A DNA stretch of 64,000 nt from Sphingobacterium paucimobilis HER1398 (GTDB lineage: Bacteria; Bacteroidota; Bacteroidia; Sphingobacteriales; Sphingobacteriaceae). Position numbers and translations under genes: made by a program. The DNA lies in contig NZ_ATDL01000001.1 in assembly GCF_000416985.1 (NCBI RefSeq), positions 85,668 to 149,667 of the forward strand, read 5' to 3'. The notes under the pieces were generated by a model. That model was given only the letters and a program-made list of their open reading frames with translations. It ran no database searches and had not been told where the DNA came from. Shown one piece after another: positions 52,944 to 62,855 of the stretch; the stretch's first letter is position 1; every line of letters begins with the position of its first letter.

Positions 52944-52983
52944 AATAAGCCGTCCCTAAATCAGGGGCGGCTTTGCTTATTTT
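52944..52983 (+). terminator. Intrinsic terminator after ompA
   Basis: AAGCCGTCCCT and AGGGGCGGCTT form an 11-bp stem (one G-U) with a 5-nt loop, followed by TGCTTATTTT. It begins about 30 nt after the ompA stop. Confidence 0.85.
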
Positions 52984-53082
52984 AAACCTTTCGATCTTTT
53001 TACACTCTGTATGTTAATATGTGGAAAAGATTTTTGAACTGGTTTAGTTTTAAAAGTGTATTTTTCGATAAATAGATACGAT

Positions 53083-54492
53083 ATGGAAGAGGAATTTGAG
53101 TTTGGATCGCCGGAGGAGCAAAAGGAATCTGTAAATCGTTACGAAGAAATGATTCGGAATGACGATCAGTACTTCTTTGACTCAGCTGCATTTGATAGTA
53201 TTATTGATTACTATACCGAAAAAAATGATCCCTTAAAGGCATTACAAGTTATTGAATTCGCTAGCAATCAACACCCCTTTGAGACCTCATTCATTTTAAA
53301 AAAAGCCCAACTCCTTGCTTCAGTACAGCAGTATGAAAAAGCTTTAGAAGCATTGTTGAAAGCAGAGCTCCTAGAGCCCTCAGATGGGGACATTCAGCTC
53401 GTGAGAGGCTCGATCTTAGCTTCAACAGGCAAGTACGAAGAAGCAGAAGAAGCAATGCTCAATGCGTTGAATAATGTCGAGAGTAAAGAAGATGTATACT
53501 ACCAACTTGCTGGTCTTTATCAAATACAAGGAGCTTACGAAAAAGCGGTGCATTATCTAAAAAAGACACTCGAAATAAACCTAGAAAATCCCGATGCACT
53601 ATATGAACTTGCATTTTGCTATGATATTCTAGATAGACAGGAAGAAAGTATCACCTTCTATAATGAATTCATAGATAGAGATCCTTATTCATTTATTGCC
53701 TGGTACAACCTAGGTAATGCGTATCATAAAATGTCTAGATTTGAAGAAGCAATCGACGCTTACGACTACTCTATACTGATAAAGGAAAACTTTGCATCAG
53801 CTTATTTTAACAAGGGAAATGCACTCGTCAATCTAGACAAATATTCGGAGGCAATCCTTGTATACAAGCAGACATTTGAATACGAACCTCCAAATGCTGA
53901 CACCTATTGCGCCATAGGCGAGTGCTATGAAAAGCTAGAACAAATGGATACCGCAAGAGATTACTACAAAAAAGCAGTAAAACTCGACAGCAATCTATCT
54001 GACGCTTGGTTTGGTATTGGCGTAACCTTGGATTTTGAAGAACGTTATTTTGAGTCTTTACATTTCTACAAAAAAGCGTTAGAACTCGAAGATGATAATC
54101 CTGATTATTGGTTCGCTATTGCTGATGCACGCTATAAATTAGGCCAAATCGAGGAATCGGAGAAAGCATATTCAAAAGTGGTAGACCTCAATCCTACAGA
54201 TATAGACGCGTGGCTAGACTTTTCGTCTATCTACTTCGAACAAAAGAAGTTTGTCGAAGCGATAGAAACAATGTCGGAAGCCATAAAATGTAATCCTGAT
54301 ACTGCAGAACTGTATTACAGGCTAGTTGCCTATTTGTTTGCCAATGGTCAATATAATGAGGCTCTTAATTTCCTAGAGCTAGCATTAGCTTTTGGGCCTG
54401 AAAAACACAATATACTCTTTGATTATCTCCCCCAGTTACAGGGAAATCAAATAATTGCGGAAATAATAAAGAAATACACATCCAACTCATGA
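53083..54492 (+). CDS. Cytoplasmic TPR-repeat protein
   Basis: This 469-residue protein is a solenoid of about 11-12 TPR units, for example KYEEAEEAMLNALNNVESKE, RFEEAIDAYDYSILIKENFA and KYSEAILVYKQTFEYEPPNA. The N-terminus MEEEFEFGSPEEQKE is acidic with no signal peptide, so it is cytoplasmic. The longer frame upstream starts within the intergenic region; the ATG at 53083 is chosen. It lies just before aroE with a 4-bp overlap. Function is unknown. Confidence 0.85.
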   Translation: MEEEFEFGSPEEQKESVNRYEEMIRNDDQYFFDSAAFDSIIDYYTEKNDPLKALQVIEFASNQHPFETSFILKKAQLLASVQQYEKALEALLKAELLEPSDGDIQLVRGSILASTGKYEEAEEAMLNALNNVESKEDVYYQLAGLYQIQGAYEKAVHYLKKTLEINLENPDALYELAFCYDILDRQEESITFYNEFIDRDPYSFIAWYNLGNAYHKMSRFEEAIDAYDYSILIKENFASAYFNKGNALVNLDKYSEAILVYKQTFEYEPPNADTYCAIGECYEKLEQMDTARDYYKKAVKLDSNLSDAWFGIGVTLDFEERYFESLHFYKKALELEDDNPDYWFAIADARYKLGQIEESEKAYSKVVDLNPTDIDAWLDFSSIYFEQKKFVEAIETMSEAIKCNPDTAELYYRLVAYLFANGQYNEALNFLELALAFGPEKHNILFDYLPQLQGNQIIAEIIKKYTSNS

Positions 54493-55238
54493 TAAAGTTA
54501 GGATTAATCGGCTTCCCTTTAGGTCATTCATTTTCCAAAAATTACTATCTGAAAAAGTTTGAAAGTGAAGCTATCGAAAATGTAGAGTACGATCTGTATT
54601 CAATAGAAGACATCAACCTATTTCAAGATTTGTTTGGGAATGACGATAAATTTAAAGGATTTAATGTTACTATTCCTCATAAACAATCTGTTATAGATTT
54701 TATTGATGAACTCTCTATAGAAGCAAAAGAAATCGGGGCGGTTAACTGTATCACCATACATCGAAAAGATGAAAAAGTATCTCTAAAAGGTTATAATACC
54801 GATGCTTTTGGATTTGAACGCTCGTTAACCCCTCTTCTTGAGAACCATCACCAACGAGCGCTTGTACTTGGAAACGGAGGTGCAGCAAAAGCAGTCTTAT
54901 ATACACTTACCAAATTAGGAATATCCTATTCTATCGTAAGCAGGAGTTCCGAAAATGGCGATATGACCTATAGTGAACTCAATCAGGAAACAATCGCCAA
55001 CCATACGTTGATCATCAACTGTTCTCCTGTAGGAACTTTCCCAGATATAGACAAATGCCCAGACATTCCTTATGAATATATAACAGACAAGCACCTTCTC
55101 TACGATTTGATATATAATCCTGAAGAAACACTATTTTTAAAACACGGTAGAGCTAGAAAAGCCAACACAAAAAACGGATACGAGATGCTTTTGCTACAGG
55201 CTGAGAAAAATTGGGAAATTTGGAAAAATAACTTCTAA
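54489..55238 (+). CDS. aroE: Shikimate dehydrogenase
   Basis: This 249-residue enzyme reduces 3-dehydroshikimate to shikimate with NADPH. Substrate-site GHSFSKNYY (12-20) and the catalytic Lys65 in FNVTIPHKQS are present. The NADP loop LGNGGAAKAV is near 126-135, and NGYEMLLLQAEKNWEIWK is the usual end. The start overlaps the TPR stop by 4 bp and it shares its last base with gldD, so these genes are coupled. Confidence 0.96.
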   Translation: MIKLGLIGFPLGHSFSKNYYLKKFESEAIENVEYDLYSIEDINLFQDLFGNDDKFKGFNVTIPHKQSVIDFIDELSIEAKEIGAVNCITIHRKDEKVSLKGYNTDAFGFERSLTPLLENHHQRALVLGNGGAAKAVLYTLTKLGISYSIVSRSSENGDMTYSELNQETIANHTLIINCSPVGTFPDIDKCPDIPYEYITDKHLLYDLIYNPEETLFLKHGRARKANTKNGYEMLLLQAEKNWEIWKNNF

Positions 55239-55816
55239 TGGTACGTGGCATTCTTTTCCTGGTATTAGCTGCTATAACTATTACCGCCTGCAACAATGAT
55301 GACTATAGTCCAAAACCTCGCGGCTTTCACCGTATTATATTTCCAGATAAAATATATACTGAACACCAAACCGGATGCCCGTATCGTTTTGATATACCTA
55401 CCTATAGCCGCCTTGAAACTGACAAAAGTAACAATGCTAAGGCCTGTTGGAAAAACCTAGACTTTCCTCAATTCAATGCAAGATTACACATCAGCTATTT
55501 CCCTATAGGTCCCAACTCTACACTAGAACAGCTTACAGAAGATGCTCGAACTTTTGCCTTTAAACATACCGCAATGGCAAGCTCAATAACTCAGAAAGAA
55601 ATCTATCTCCCGGAAAATGCTGTGTATGGTGTAGAATATCACATTGCAGGAAATACAGCATCAAACTATCAGTTTTTCATATCGGACAAGTCTAAACACT
55701 ATCTGCGGGGAGCTCTATATTTTAACGAAAAACCACATTTAGACTCTATAAAACCCGTTTTGGAATTTATTGAGAAAGACATTGCTCATCTGATCATGAC
55801 GACCAAGTGGCTTTAA
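55238..55816 (+). CDS. gldD: Gliding motility lipoprotein GldD
   Basis: This 192-residue lipoprotein has lipobox ITAC (Cys18). The family block KPRGFHRIIFPDKIYTEHQT and CPYRFDIPTYSRLE are typical of GldD. GldD is required for gliding and linked secretion in Flavobacterium johnsoniae. It is widely kept in non-gliding Bacteroidota, where its role is uncertain. The start shares a base with the aroE stop. Confidence 0.93.
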   Translation: MVRGILFLVLAAITITACNNDDYSPKPRGFHRIIFPDKIYTEHQTGCPYRFDIPTYSRLETDKSNNAKACWKNLDFPQFNARLHISYFPIGPNSTLEQLTEDARTFAFKHTAMASSITQKEIYLPENAVYGVEYHIAGNTASNYQFFISDKSKHYLRGALYFNEKPHLDSIKPVLEFIEKDIAHLIMTTKWL

Positions 55817-55873
55817 AATATATTTTGTCCTCAGGTATTCGTGAATTATACTCTTTTTGGCTAAGTTTGAATT

Positions 55874-56515
55874 ATGATTACCGTAGAAACTATTACATTT
55901 AATCCCTATCAGGAGAACACTTATATTCTCTTTGATGATCAAAAAAACTGCATAATCGTTGATCCAGGTATGCATGACCATCACGAGGAGCTGATTCTCA
56001 AATCATTTATCGAAACGAACGAATTAACACCACAGATATTACTAAACACACATTGTCATATTGATCACGTGCTCGGCAACCATTTTGTATACGAAGAATG
56101 GGGGCTCAAACCCTTATTCCATGAGGGCGAAATTCCAGTATTAATCGCTGTTCAGAACTACGCTCCACAAATGGGGTTCCGATACGAACCTTCACCTATT
56201 CCTGAAACATTCCTAATCGACAGACAACAGATTTCACTTGGTAGCAATGTTCTGGATTGTATACTTGCTCCCGGGCACTCACCTGCACATCTTTGCTTCT
56301 ATTCTGCTCAGCAAAAATTCCTAATAGGTGGTGATGTTCTGTTCAGGAATAGTATAGGACGAACCGATCTACCTGGAGGAAATCACGAAGTCCTACTTAA
56401 TTCCATTAAAAATAGAATATATACTCTCCCCAACGAAACCAAAGTATATCCAGGACATGGACCTACCACAACAATTGCTTTTGAGAAAGAAACAAATCCC
56501 TTTATACGCGGATGA
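55874..56515 (+). CDS. MBL-fold metallo-hydrolase, glyoxalase II-like
   Basis: This 213-residue protein has the metal motif THCHIDH (His60, His62, Asp64, His65). Further ligands are in LAPGHSPAHLC, IGGDVLFRNSIGRTDLPGG, and VYPGHGPTTTI. It resembles small hydroxyacylglutathione hydrolase-like enzymes. The true substrate is not shown by sequence. It overlaps the following LolE-type gene by 4 bp. Confidence 0.93.
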   Translation: MITVETITFNPYQENTYILFDDQKNCIIVDPGMHDHHEELILKSFIETNELTPQILLNTHCHIDHVLGNHFVYEEWGLKPLFHEGEIPVLIAVQNYAPQMGFRYEPSPIPETFLIDRQQISLGSNVLDCILAPGHSPAHLCFYSAQQKFLIGGDVLFRNSIGRTDLPGGNHEVLLNSIKNRIYTLPNETKVYPGHGPTTTIAFEKETNPFIRG

Positions 56516-57762
56516 AAAAAATAGGAATACCACTATTATTTGCCTGCAGATATCTCTTTTCTAAGAAATCTGTCAATGCAATAAATATTATTTCAATAAT
56601 AAGTATTGTAGGGGTATTCGTAAGCACTGCGGCTCTGGTGATTGTTCTGTCATTTTACAACGGTATGGAAAAATTTATTCTATCTATGTATAGCAACTCG
56701 ACTCCAGACCTGCGTATCGAACCTAAACAGGGAAAAACGTTCTCTAGCAATACAGCTCTATTTAAAGAAATAGCATCCTCGCCGGAAGTCAAAAATTATA
56801 TCGAATTACTCGAAGACAAAATTCTGATTCAATATGATCACCAACAGTTTGTCGGACAACTCAAAGGTATATCGCCCTCTGTTCTTCAAGCACAGGATGA
56901 ACGAGAAATCTTACATTCGGGTCGCTTTGTTATCAAATCAGACTCAACAAACTATGCTTTGATTGGCGCTCAGATTCAAGCAAACCTGCAGATTCCGCTA
57001 ACAGGATTTTACAATCAAATCGAACTCTTTTTCCCAAGACGAGGAGTTTCTGCAAATAATCTAAACCCTCTAGAAGATTTCAATATTCGGAGTATAGCTG
57101 TAAACGGTGTGCTTACTTATCAGCCAGAATTTGACAATATCATCCTCGTCCCTATGGACTTTGCTAGAGATATCTTGGGCGAACCCGATCAAATATCGGG
57201 TATTGATATATACCTTAATGACCCAACTAATACTCCAAAAATTCAAAAAAAACTTGAAAAATGTCTGAAAGAGAGTTTCTTGATCAAAAATAGAGAACAA
57301 CAGAACCCGACATTATATAAAACGGTTAAATCAGAAAAATGGATTGTGTTTTTCATACTCACATTCATTGGTATAATTGCCATTTTCAATATCATTGCAT
57401 CTCTTACAATGTTGGTTATAGACAAAAAAGAAGATATGAAAATCTTACAACATCTAGGCGCAAAGAAGTCTATGGTCGAAAGGATTTTCTTTATTGAAGG
57501 AATATTAATAGCTTTTATAGGTAGCTCTCTAGGAATAATTATTGGTTATATCTTCTGTGAACTACAGCAAAAGTTTGGATTTATCCGTACAGGAGAAATG
57601 GAAGGCTCCCTAATAGATATATATCCCATCGATATTCGGCTACAGGACTTCGTTATTGTATTTACGACAGTATTTGTACTCTCTGCGTGCGTTTCTTACT
57701 TTTCATCTAAACTAAGTGTACGTGAAATAGGACGTATTACAGAATTCAAAAATGCTGATTGA
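56512..57762 (+). CDS. LolC/LolE-type ABC transporter permease
   Basis: This 416-residue protein has the FtsX/MacB architecture: a first helix at about 24-48 (NIISIISIVGVFVSTAALVI), a large periplasmic domain, and three C-terminal helices starting IVFFILTFIGIIAIFNIIAS. This is the lipoprotein-release permease type. The ATPase partner is not in this operon. It converges with the next gene, with a single base between the two stops. Confidence 0.9.
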   Translation: MKKIGIPLLFACRYLFSKKSVNAINIISIISIVGVFVSTAALVIVLSFYNGMEKFILSMYSNSTPDLRIEPKQGKTFSSNTALFKEIASSPEVKNYIELLEDKILIQYDHQQFVGQLKGISPSVLQAQDEREILHSGRFVIKSDSTNYALIGAQIQANLQIPLTGFYNQIELFFPRRGVSANNLNPLEDFNIRSIAVNGVLTYQPEFDNIILVPMDFARDILGEPDQISGIDIYLNDPTNTPKIQKKLEKCLKESFLIKNREQQNPTLYKTVKSEKWIVFFILTFIGIIAIFNIIASLTMLVIDKKEDMKILQHLGAKKSMVERIFFIEGILIAFIGSSLGIIIGYIFCELQQKFGFIRTGEMEGSLIDIYPIDIRLQDFVIVFTTVFVLSACVSYFSSKLSVREIGRITEFKNAD

Positions 57763-57763
57763 T

Positions 57764-58411
57764 TTAATATTTTAACTTCTGTCGACTATAATCCCCCCGT
57801 TGGATTTGATTAATCAGTTGGGCCCAACCGAATGGATTCAAAAGAGGATTTGCATATCTTTGATTAATATTCTTATTACTCATATTAATATGCCGCTGAA
57901 TTGAATTAAAGTTTTGAATCTCATCTGCATTTCTAGGTACAATGCGAGCCAATGCAGCCATAGCATCTGGGCTTAAGTTACTGCGAGCTGAAGCTACAGG
58001 ATCATACCCCTCTTTCATTCCCATAAAATCTGCTAAATAATCCTCATAGCTAGCCCAAGGAAATGGTGTCACAGCGGGCAACTCTATCACCAAACTCCGC
58101 ATCTGTATGTGGGCAGTAAATTTATCGTCAGATACAGTAGGTATGATATATGTTAGTGGTTCATACCCTACACTAGAAAATTGTATAGTATCGCCACTAT
58201 GTGCAACAAACGAGAAATACCCGTCGTTATTTGAAATAAATGTTTGATTGTTAAAAGATGTGTTCTTAACAGTGACATAAGCCACCGGCAATTCTGATCC
58301 AACAGAGGTAATCAACCCACTGAACTGTAAGATATTCCTACTCTGTGTATAACCAAACTGTATACCACAAGTATAACATAAAACTAATAGATATTTTATA
58401 TACTGTTGCAT
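57764..58411 (-). CDS. Exported carboxypeptidase-regulatory-like domain protein
   Basis: This 215-residue protein has a signal-like N-terminus (LLVLCYTCGIQFGYTQ) and a CarboxypepD_reg-like domain (FSGLITSVGSELPVAYVTVK and NDGYFSFVAHSGDTIQFSSV). The C-terminal third has a loop with Asn/Arg-rich segments, NMSNKNINQRYANPL. This resembles small outer-membrane-associated proteins of Bacteroidota. No enzymatic motif is visible. It ends one base from the LolE-type gene. Confidence 0.8.
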   Translation of the reverse strand: MQQYIKYLLVLCYTCGIQFGYTQSRNILQFSGLITSVGSELPVAYVTVKNTSFNNQTFISNNDGYFSFVAHSGDTIQFSSVGYEPLTYIIPTVSDDKFTAHIQMRSLVIELPAVTPFPWASYEDYLADFMGMKEGYDPVASARSNLSPDAMAALARIVPRNADEIQNFNSIQRHINMSNKNINQRYANPLLNPFGWAQLINQIQRGDYSRQKLKY

Positions 58412-58475
58412 TCTAACAAAAATAGTTAAACTCAGAATGGTTTCTTGTTAAAATGTGTTAAGCAAAAAAAAATCG

Positions 58476-58751
58476 CTACAATCGGTTGGGGGATGTTGCC
58501 TTGGGATCGTCCATATCTGTTATGTTAATGGCCTCCACAGCAACAATCTCAGGTACGGCCTTTTTAATAGCCTGCTCCAATCCAGCTTTAAACGTCATAA
58601 TACTCATCGAGCAGCTTGCACAAGCTCCCAAAAGCCTCAATCGAACGATATTATCACTAGTAATTTCCTCTATGCTAACATTACCACCATCTGTTTCAAG
58701 ATAGGGCCTTAATGTGTCCAATGCCTGTTCGACTCTTTCTTGTAAGGTCAT
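58476..58751 (-). CDS. NifU C-terminal domain protein
   Basis: This 91-residue protein has the NifU-type [Fe-S] scaffold site CASC (Cys44, Cys47) in LLGACASCSMSIMTFK. The N-terminus RVEQALDTLRPYLETDGGNV is typical of Nfu proteins. It holds and delivers Fe-S clusters. It has complex I and its many clusters as one likely client in this genome, which is inference. Confidence 0.93.
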   Translation of the reverse strand: MTLQERVEQALDTLRPYLETDGGNVSIEEITSDNIVRLRLLGACASCSMSIMTFKAGLEQAIKKAVPEIVAVEAINITDMDDPKATSPNRL

Positions 58752-58931
58752 TTTATAAATACTTTCTTTCCTTTGGAGTAAAGATAGGTAAATATTTGTT
58801 TACTTTGAAATTCGCCTAACTTTTATAGCATTACCATGACAGCCCATACCCTAAGGGTTAAAGTTTGTTAAAGGCTTATGTCTATGCCACTAACTCAATT
58901 AAAATCAATTAAATTGCACACCGAAATTTAA

Positions 58932-58962
58932 TTGAATATTATCTTTAATTGACGTATCTTTG
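58932..58962 (+). promoter_or_regulatory. Promoter of bamD, adjacent to the start codon
   Basis: TTG at 58932-58934 is followed after 20 nt by TATCTTTG at 58955-58962. The bamD ATG is at 58967, only 4 nt beyond the box, so the mRNA probably has no leader. Confidence 0.75.
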
Positions 58963-58966
58963 TACA

Positions 58967-59887
58967 ATGTTTTTAAATAGACGCACAGGAATAATAATTG
59001 CCTTTGTATTGGCCACATTTTTTTTTACAGGTTGTAAAAGTAAGTTCGAAAAACTGAAAAACAGCAATAATATAGCCATGAAGTATCAAGAGGCTGTAAA
59101 ATTCTATGAAAAGGGAAAATACTCAAAAGCTTTAATCCTATTTGATGACTTGGCGGAGAAATACCGGGGTCGAGCAGAAGCTGAAGATCTTTTTTACCTT
59201 CGCGCCAATGCAACTTACCGTCTTAAGGACTATACATCGGCTAGATATCATTTCAAAAATTTCGCAACTATCTACCCCAGTAGCCCTCGTGCTGAAGAAT
59301 GTAGATATATGGCAGCTTATTGTTATTACATAGAGTCTCCTAGGTCCAACTTAGATCAAGAGAACACCCGTAAAGCGATCGACGAACTACAGCTTTTTGT
59401 GAATTACTACCCGGAGTCCGATAGGGCCAAAGAGGCAGGGGAGCTTATCCAAGATCTTCGTGAAAAATTGGAAAAGAAAGCTTTTGACAATGCCAAGTTG
59501 TATTATAACATGGGGCTTTCAGATGACTATCGTGCTGCCGTAATTGCATTGGAAAATGTTTTGAAAGACTATCCCGATACACGGTTTGCAGAGGAAATCG
59601 AATATTTAATTGTAAAAGCTCAGTACTTGTTCGCGGACAACAGCTACCCAAATAGACAAGAAAAACGCTTCAACGATGCTATTGACTATTACGAAACTTT
59701 TGTGGAGCATTATCCAACTAGTAAGTATAGAGGAGAGCTAGATGGTCTAAAATCTACCGCGGACAAGAAGATTGTATTTGCTATTCGTAAAATGAATGAA
59801 ATTAATAAGCAGATCGAAGATCAAAACAAGGAACTCGGAATAACGGAAGTAAACAAAGAAGCTAATGCTACAGAAGTCAAGAAATAG
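58967..59887 (+). CDS. bamD: Outer membrane assembly lipoprotein BamD
   Basis: This 306-residue lipoprotein has lipobox FTGC and a run of TPR motifs: AVKFYEKGKYSKALILFDDL, RLKDYTSARYHFKNFATIYP, and FNDAIDYYETFVEHYPTSKY. It is part of the BAM complex that inserts beta-barrels. The start ATG at 58967 is required for the signal and lies directly beyond the -7 box. It heads the bamD-rpoZ-coaBC operon. Confidence 0.93.
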   Translation: MFLNRRTGIIIAFVLATFFFTGCKSKFEKLKNSNNIAMKYQEAVKFYEKGKYSKALILFDDLAEKYRGRAEAEDLFYLRANATYRLKDYTSARYHFKNFATIYPSSPRAEECRYMAAYCYYIESPRSNLDQENTRKAIDELQLFVNYYPESDRAKEAGELIQDLREKLEKKAFDNAKLYYNMGLSDDYRAAVIALENVLKDYPDTRFAEEIEYLIVKAQYLFADNSYPNRQEKRFNDAIDYYETFVEHYPTSKYRGELDGLKSTADKKIVFAIRKMNEINKQIEDQNKELGITEVNKEANATEVKK

Positions 59888-59912
59888 AATATTTACATAT
59901 ATACCAACAAAT

Positions 59913-60242
59913 ATGAGTCAAGCAAAAAACAACGCCATTCCAAACTCAACTGTTACGAGAGATTTAAGAGAATTGGATAAAGCTACCGACAATCTATACG
60001 AATCTATAGTTGTAATTAGCAAGAGAGCGAACCAAATTGGCGTAGAGATGAAGGAGGAGCTGAATTCCAAATTGGCAGAATTTGCTAGCAATAACGATAA
60101 TTTGGAAGAAGTGTTTGAAAATCGGGAGCAAATCGAGATTTCCAAGCATTATGAACGCATGCCAAAGGCAACTCTTGTCGCAATTGATGAATTTCTAAAC
60201 GATAAGGTTTATTTTAGAAACCCATCGAAAGAGCAGGACTAA
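59913..60242 (+). CDS. rpoZ: RNA polymerase omega subunit-like protein
   Basis: This 109-residue protein has the Bacteroidota omega pattern: VTRDLRELDKATDNLYESIV, VVISKRANQIGVEMKEELN, and a C-terminal NDKVYFRNP. It stabilises RNA polymerase beta-prime. The frame is open upstream into bamD, but the ATG at 59913 gives the usual MSQAKNNAIPNSTVT start. It is between bamD and coaBC, a common Bacteroidota order. Confidence 0.88.
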   Translation: MSQAKNNAIPNSTVTRDLRELDKATDNLYESIVVISKRANQIGVEMKEELNSKLAEFASNNDNLEEVFENREQIEISKHYERMPKATLVAIDEFLNDKVYFRNPSKEQD

Positions 60243-60256
60243 TCGGTATTGCAAAG

Positions 60257-61477
60257 ATGTCTTCTCTAAAAGACAAAAATATTATACTTGGTGTATGCGG
60301 CAGTATAGCCGCATACAAAGTTGCTTCTTTGGTACGTCTTCTAATAAAAAAAGGCGCTAATATTCAGGTTCTCATGACCAAAGAAGCCACAGAGTTCATT
60401 CCCCCATTAACGCTATCCACATTATCCAAAAAACCTGTATTAGTAGAATACTATGATAAAATTACGGGCTCTTGGAACAATCATGTGCAGCTAGGTTTAG
60501 AAGCTGATTTTATGTTAATAGCTCCTGCTTCTGCTAATACTATAGCAAAAATAGCAAATGGATTTTGTGACAATATACTAGCTGCGACATACCTATCAGC
60601 GAAGTGCCCTGTTTACATAGCTCCTGCAATGGATCTAGACATGTGGAGACATCAGGCTACACAAGACAATATAGCGCGCCTGCGATCTTTTGGAAATATT
60701 GTTATTCCCCCAGGAGACGGAGAGCTTGCAAGTGGTCTAGTGGGAGAAGGACGCCTAGCAGAGCCCCTAGAAATAGTAGATTTCCTGATTCAAAGTTTAG
60801 ACTTAGATCAGCCTCTCAAGGGAAAGAAAGCATTGGTAACAGCAGGGCCGACCTATGAAGCTATTGATCCCGTACGATTTATCGGTAATTATTCGTCTGG
60901 TAAAATGGGTTACGCTATAGCTAATCGCCTAAAACAGCTAGGAGCTCAAGTAACTCTAATTACTGGCCCCACAGCACTCCCTATACCGCAAGAGATAGAG
61001 ACAATTTCTATCCAATCTGCCCAGCAGATGTATGACGCTAGCACATCAGTATTTCCAACAGCAGATATCATCGTCATGAGCGCCGCTGTTGCTGACTATA
61101 CGCCTATCGATATATCAAAAGAAAAAATCAAAAAAAAATCCGATACTTTTTCGATTCAATTAAAGAAAACCACTGATATTCTTGCTTTTTTGGGACAGCA
61201 TAAAACATCGAAACAGACATTAGTAGGTTTTGCATTAGAAACCAACAACGAATTAGTACATGCAAAAGAAAAACTTATTCGTAAAAATCTTGATTTCATT
61301 GTTTTAAACTCTATGAAAGACAAAGGTGCTGGCTTTGGCACCGATACTAATAAAGTAACGATTATATCTAAGGAAGATACTATTAAAAATTTCCAACTAA
61401 AAACTAAAGTTGAGGTTGCGAATGATATATGCGAATTGATATTAGTGCATCAGAAAGCAGTCAATCCTATTAACTAA
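60257..61477 (+). CDS. coaBC: Bifunctional phosphopantothenoylcysteine decarboxylase/ligase
   Basis: This 406-residue fusion makes 4'-phosphopantetheine for coenzyme A. The N-terminal CoaC flavoprotein half has GVCGSIAAYKVASL, the His in SWNNHVQLG, and APASANTIAKIANGF. The C-terminal CoaB half has VTAGPTYEAIDPVRFIGNYS and SSGKMGYAIANRL with MSAAVADYTP. It is the last gene of the bamD operon and converges with the RsmF-like gene 8 nt away. Confidence 0.96.
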   Translation: MSSLKDKNIILGVCGSIAAYKVASLVRLLIKKGANIQVLMTKEATEFIPPLTLSTLSKKPVLVEYYDKITGSWNNHVQLGLEADFMLIAPASANTIAKIANGFCDNILAATYLSAKCPVYIAPAMDLDMWRHQATQDNIARLRSFGNIVIPPGDGELASGLVGEGRLAEPLEIVDFLIQSLDLDQPLKGKKALVTAGPTYEAIDPVRFIGNYSSGKMGYAIANRLKQLGAQVTLITGPTALPIPQEIETISIQSAQQMYDASTSVFPTADIIVMSAAVADYTPIDISKEKIKKKSDTFSIQLKKTTDILAFLGQHKTSKQTLVGFALETNNELVHAKEKLIRKNLDFIVLNSMKDKGAGFGTDTNKVTIISKEDTIKNFQLKTKVEVANDICELILVHQKAVNPIN

Positions 61478-61484
61478 TTTTCCA

Positions 61485-62852
61485 TTAAAGATTTGCTATC
61501 CTAGCTTCTTTGGGATAATAGTTATTAATACGATTTGTCATAGCTTTGATCCAACCTAAATCTACACCTTTATAGCGAACAATAATCCAACCTTTTAGCT
61601 CTTCCCTATTTACGGTAGTTGATAGACTTTCCTTTCGGAGATAGGTTAACATATCTTCCAAATTTAAATTCAAAAACGGAATATCTTTATGAATTCGATT
61701 ACTCAATGCCAAATCGTGGCTAGGAACCAAATCGTTTCCTACTACTCGTCCTATTTCAGTACCGGCATTTTTCAGGTATAATACCTTCTGTAAAGCAGCC
61801 AAATCATGCTCATAAACACTAGGAAAAATATGTAGCAAATCGTGATAAAGAAATGAATAATGACCACTCATATCCGCCCATTTACTCGCCAAAGATTGTG
61901 GAGCATTATTCTTTTCGACTTTAATCTTTTTAACAGCGAAACCTTCCTGTAGTCCCGTCTTTCTAAGGACTGCACAAAAAAAACCTTCCCCAGAAACTTT
62001 ATGCGGATAGAAGCGATACGAAGCTGCATTATACTTCTTTGACAATGTCTCTTGAATTCCCCAAGAACTATCTACTGATACTGTGATCGGTTCTAAATCA
62101 AACGTATCGATCATCCAATCAACAATATCTTCATTCTCTTCCTGAGAATAAGAACATGTCGAATAAAACACATAGCCACCTGTTTTTACCGTTGCAATAC
62201 TACTTGCTATTATGCGTTGTTGTCTTTCGCTACATAGCTTAACGTTAGCAATCGACCACTCATCAATTGCGTCATGGTCCTTATGAAACATTCCTGATCC
62301 TGAACAGGGGGCATCAATAACAGCCAAATCAAAATAGCCAGGTAAACGTGAAAAAGCAGCTGGATCATTATTTGATACAACAACGTTAGAGTTTCCCCAT
62401 TTCACCAAATTATCTCTTAATATCGCCGCCCTGCTTTTAATTATCTCATTCGCAACCAGAAGGCTATCATCATGCAATACAGCATTCAGTAACGTTGCTT
62501 TGCCTCCAGGAGCCGAACATAAATCCAAAGCTCGTATTGGCGCAACATTCAGCTTGAGCTGACGCACAACCTGGTCAAGAAACATAGAGCTCGCCTCCTG
62601 AGAATAATAACATCCTGCATGAAACAAAGGGTCTAAAGTAAAAACAGGTCTCTTATTAAGATAAAAGCCACCTTCACACCAAGGAATATTCTTATCAATA
62701 TCCAAAAGAGACAAGTCAAACCTCTTTTTAGGATTTATGCGTACTGAGGAAGTTTTCTGTTCATTATCGTGAATACTTACAAAAGCATTATAATCAAATT
62801 GAGGATCACCTTGGAGATGCCTTACTAAATCTACGGGAAGTTTATTACTCAT
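61485..62852 (-). CDS. rRNA (cytosine-C5) methyltransferase, RsmF/NOL1-NOP2-sun type
   Basis: This 455-residue SAM-dependent enzyme has the motif LDLCSAPGGKATLLNAVL, DAPCSGSGMF, and the catalytic Cys in STCSYSQEENEDIVDWM. The C-terminal extension with PUA-like elements (GRVVGNDLVPSHDLALSNRI) is usual for RsmF/YebU. The ATG at 62852 lies 3 nt after a TATTTTTG box, so a frame from TTG at 62858 is rejected. Leaderless translation is likely. Confidence 0.93.
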   Translation of the reverse strand: MSNKLPVDLVRHLQGDPQFDYNAFVSIHDNEQKTSSVRINPKKRFDLSLLDIDKNIPWCEGGFYLNKRPVFTLDPLFHAGCYYSQEASSMFLDQVVRQLKLNVAPIRALDLCSAPGGKATLLNAVLHDDSLLVANEIIKSRAAILRDNLVKWGNSNVVVSNNDPAAFSRLPGYFDLAVIDAPCSGSGMFHKDHDAIDEWSIANVKLCSERQQRIIASSIATVKTGGYVFYSTCSYSQEENEDIVDWMIDTFDLEPITVSVDSSWGIQETLSKKYNAASYRFYPHKVSGEGFFCAVLRKTGLQEGFAVKKIKVEKNNAPQSLASKWADMSGHYSFLYHDLLHIFPSVYEHDLAALQKVLYLKNAGTEIGRVVGNDLVPSHDLALSNRIHKDIPFLNLNLEDMLTYLRKESLSTTVNREELKGWIIVRYKGVDLGWIKAMTNRINNYYPKEARIANL

Positions 62853-62855
62853 ATA

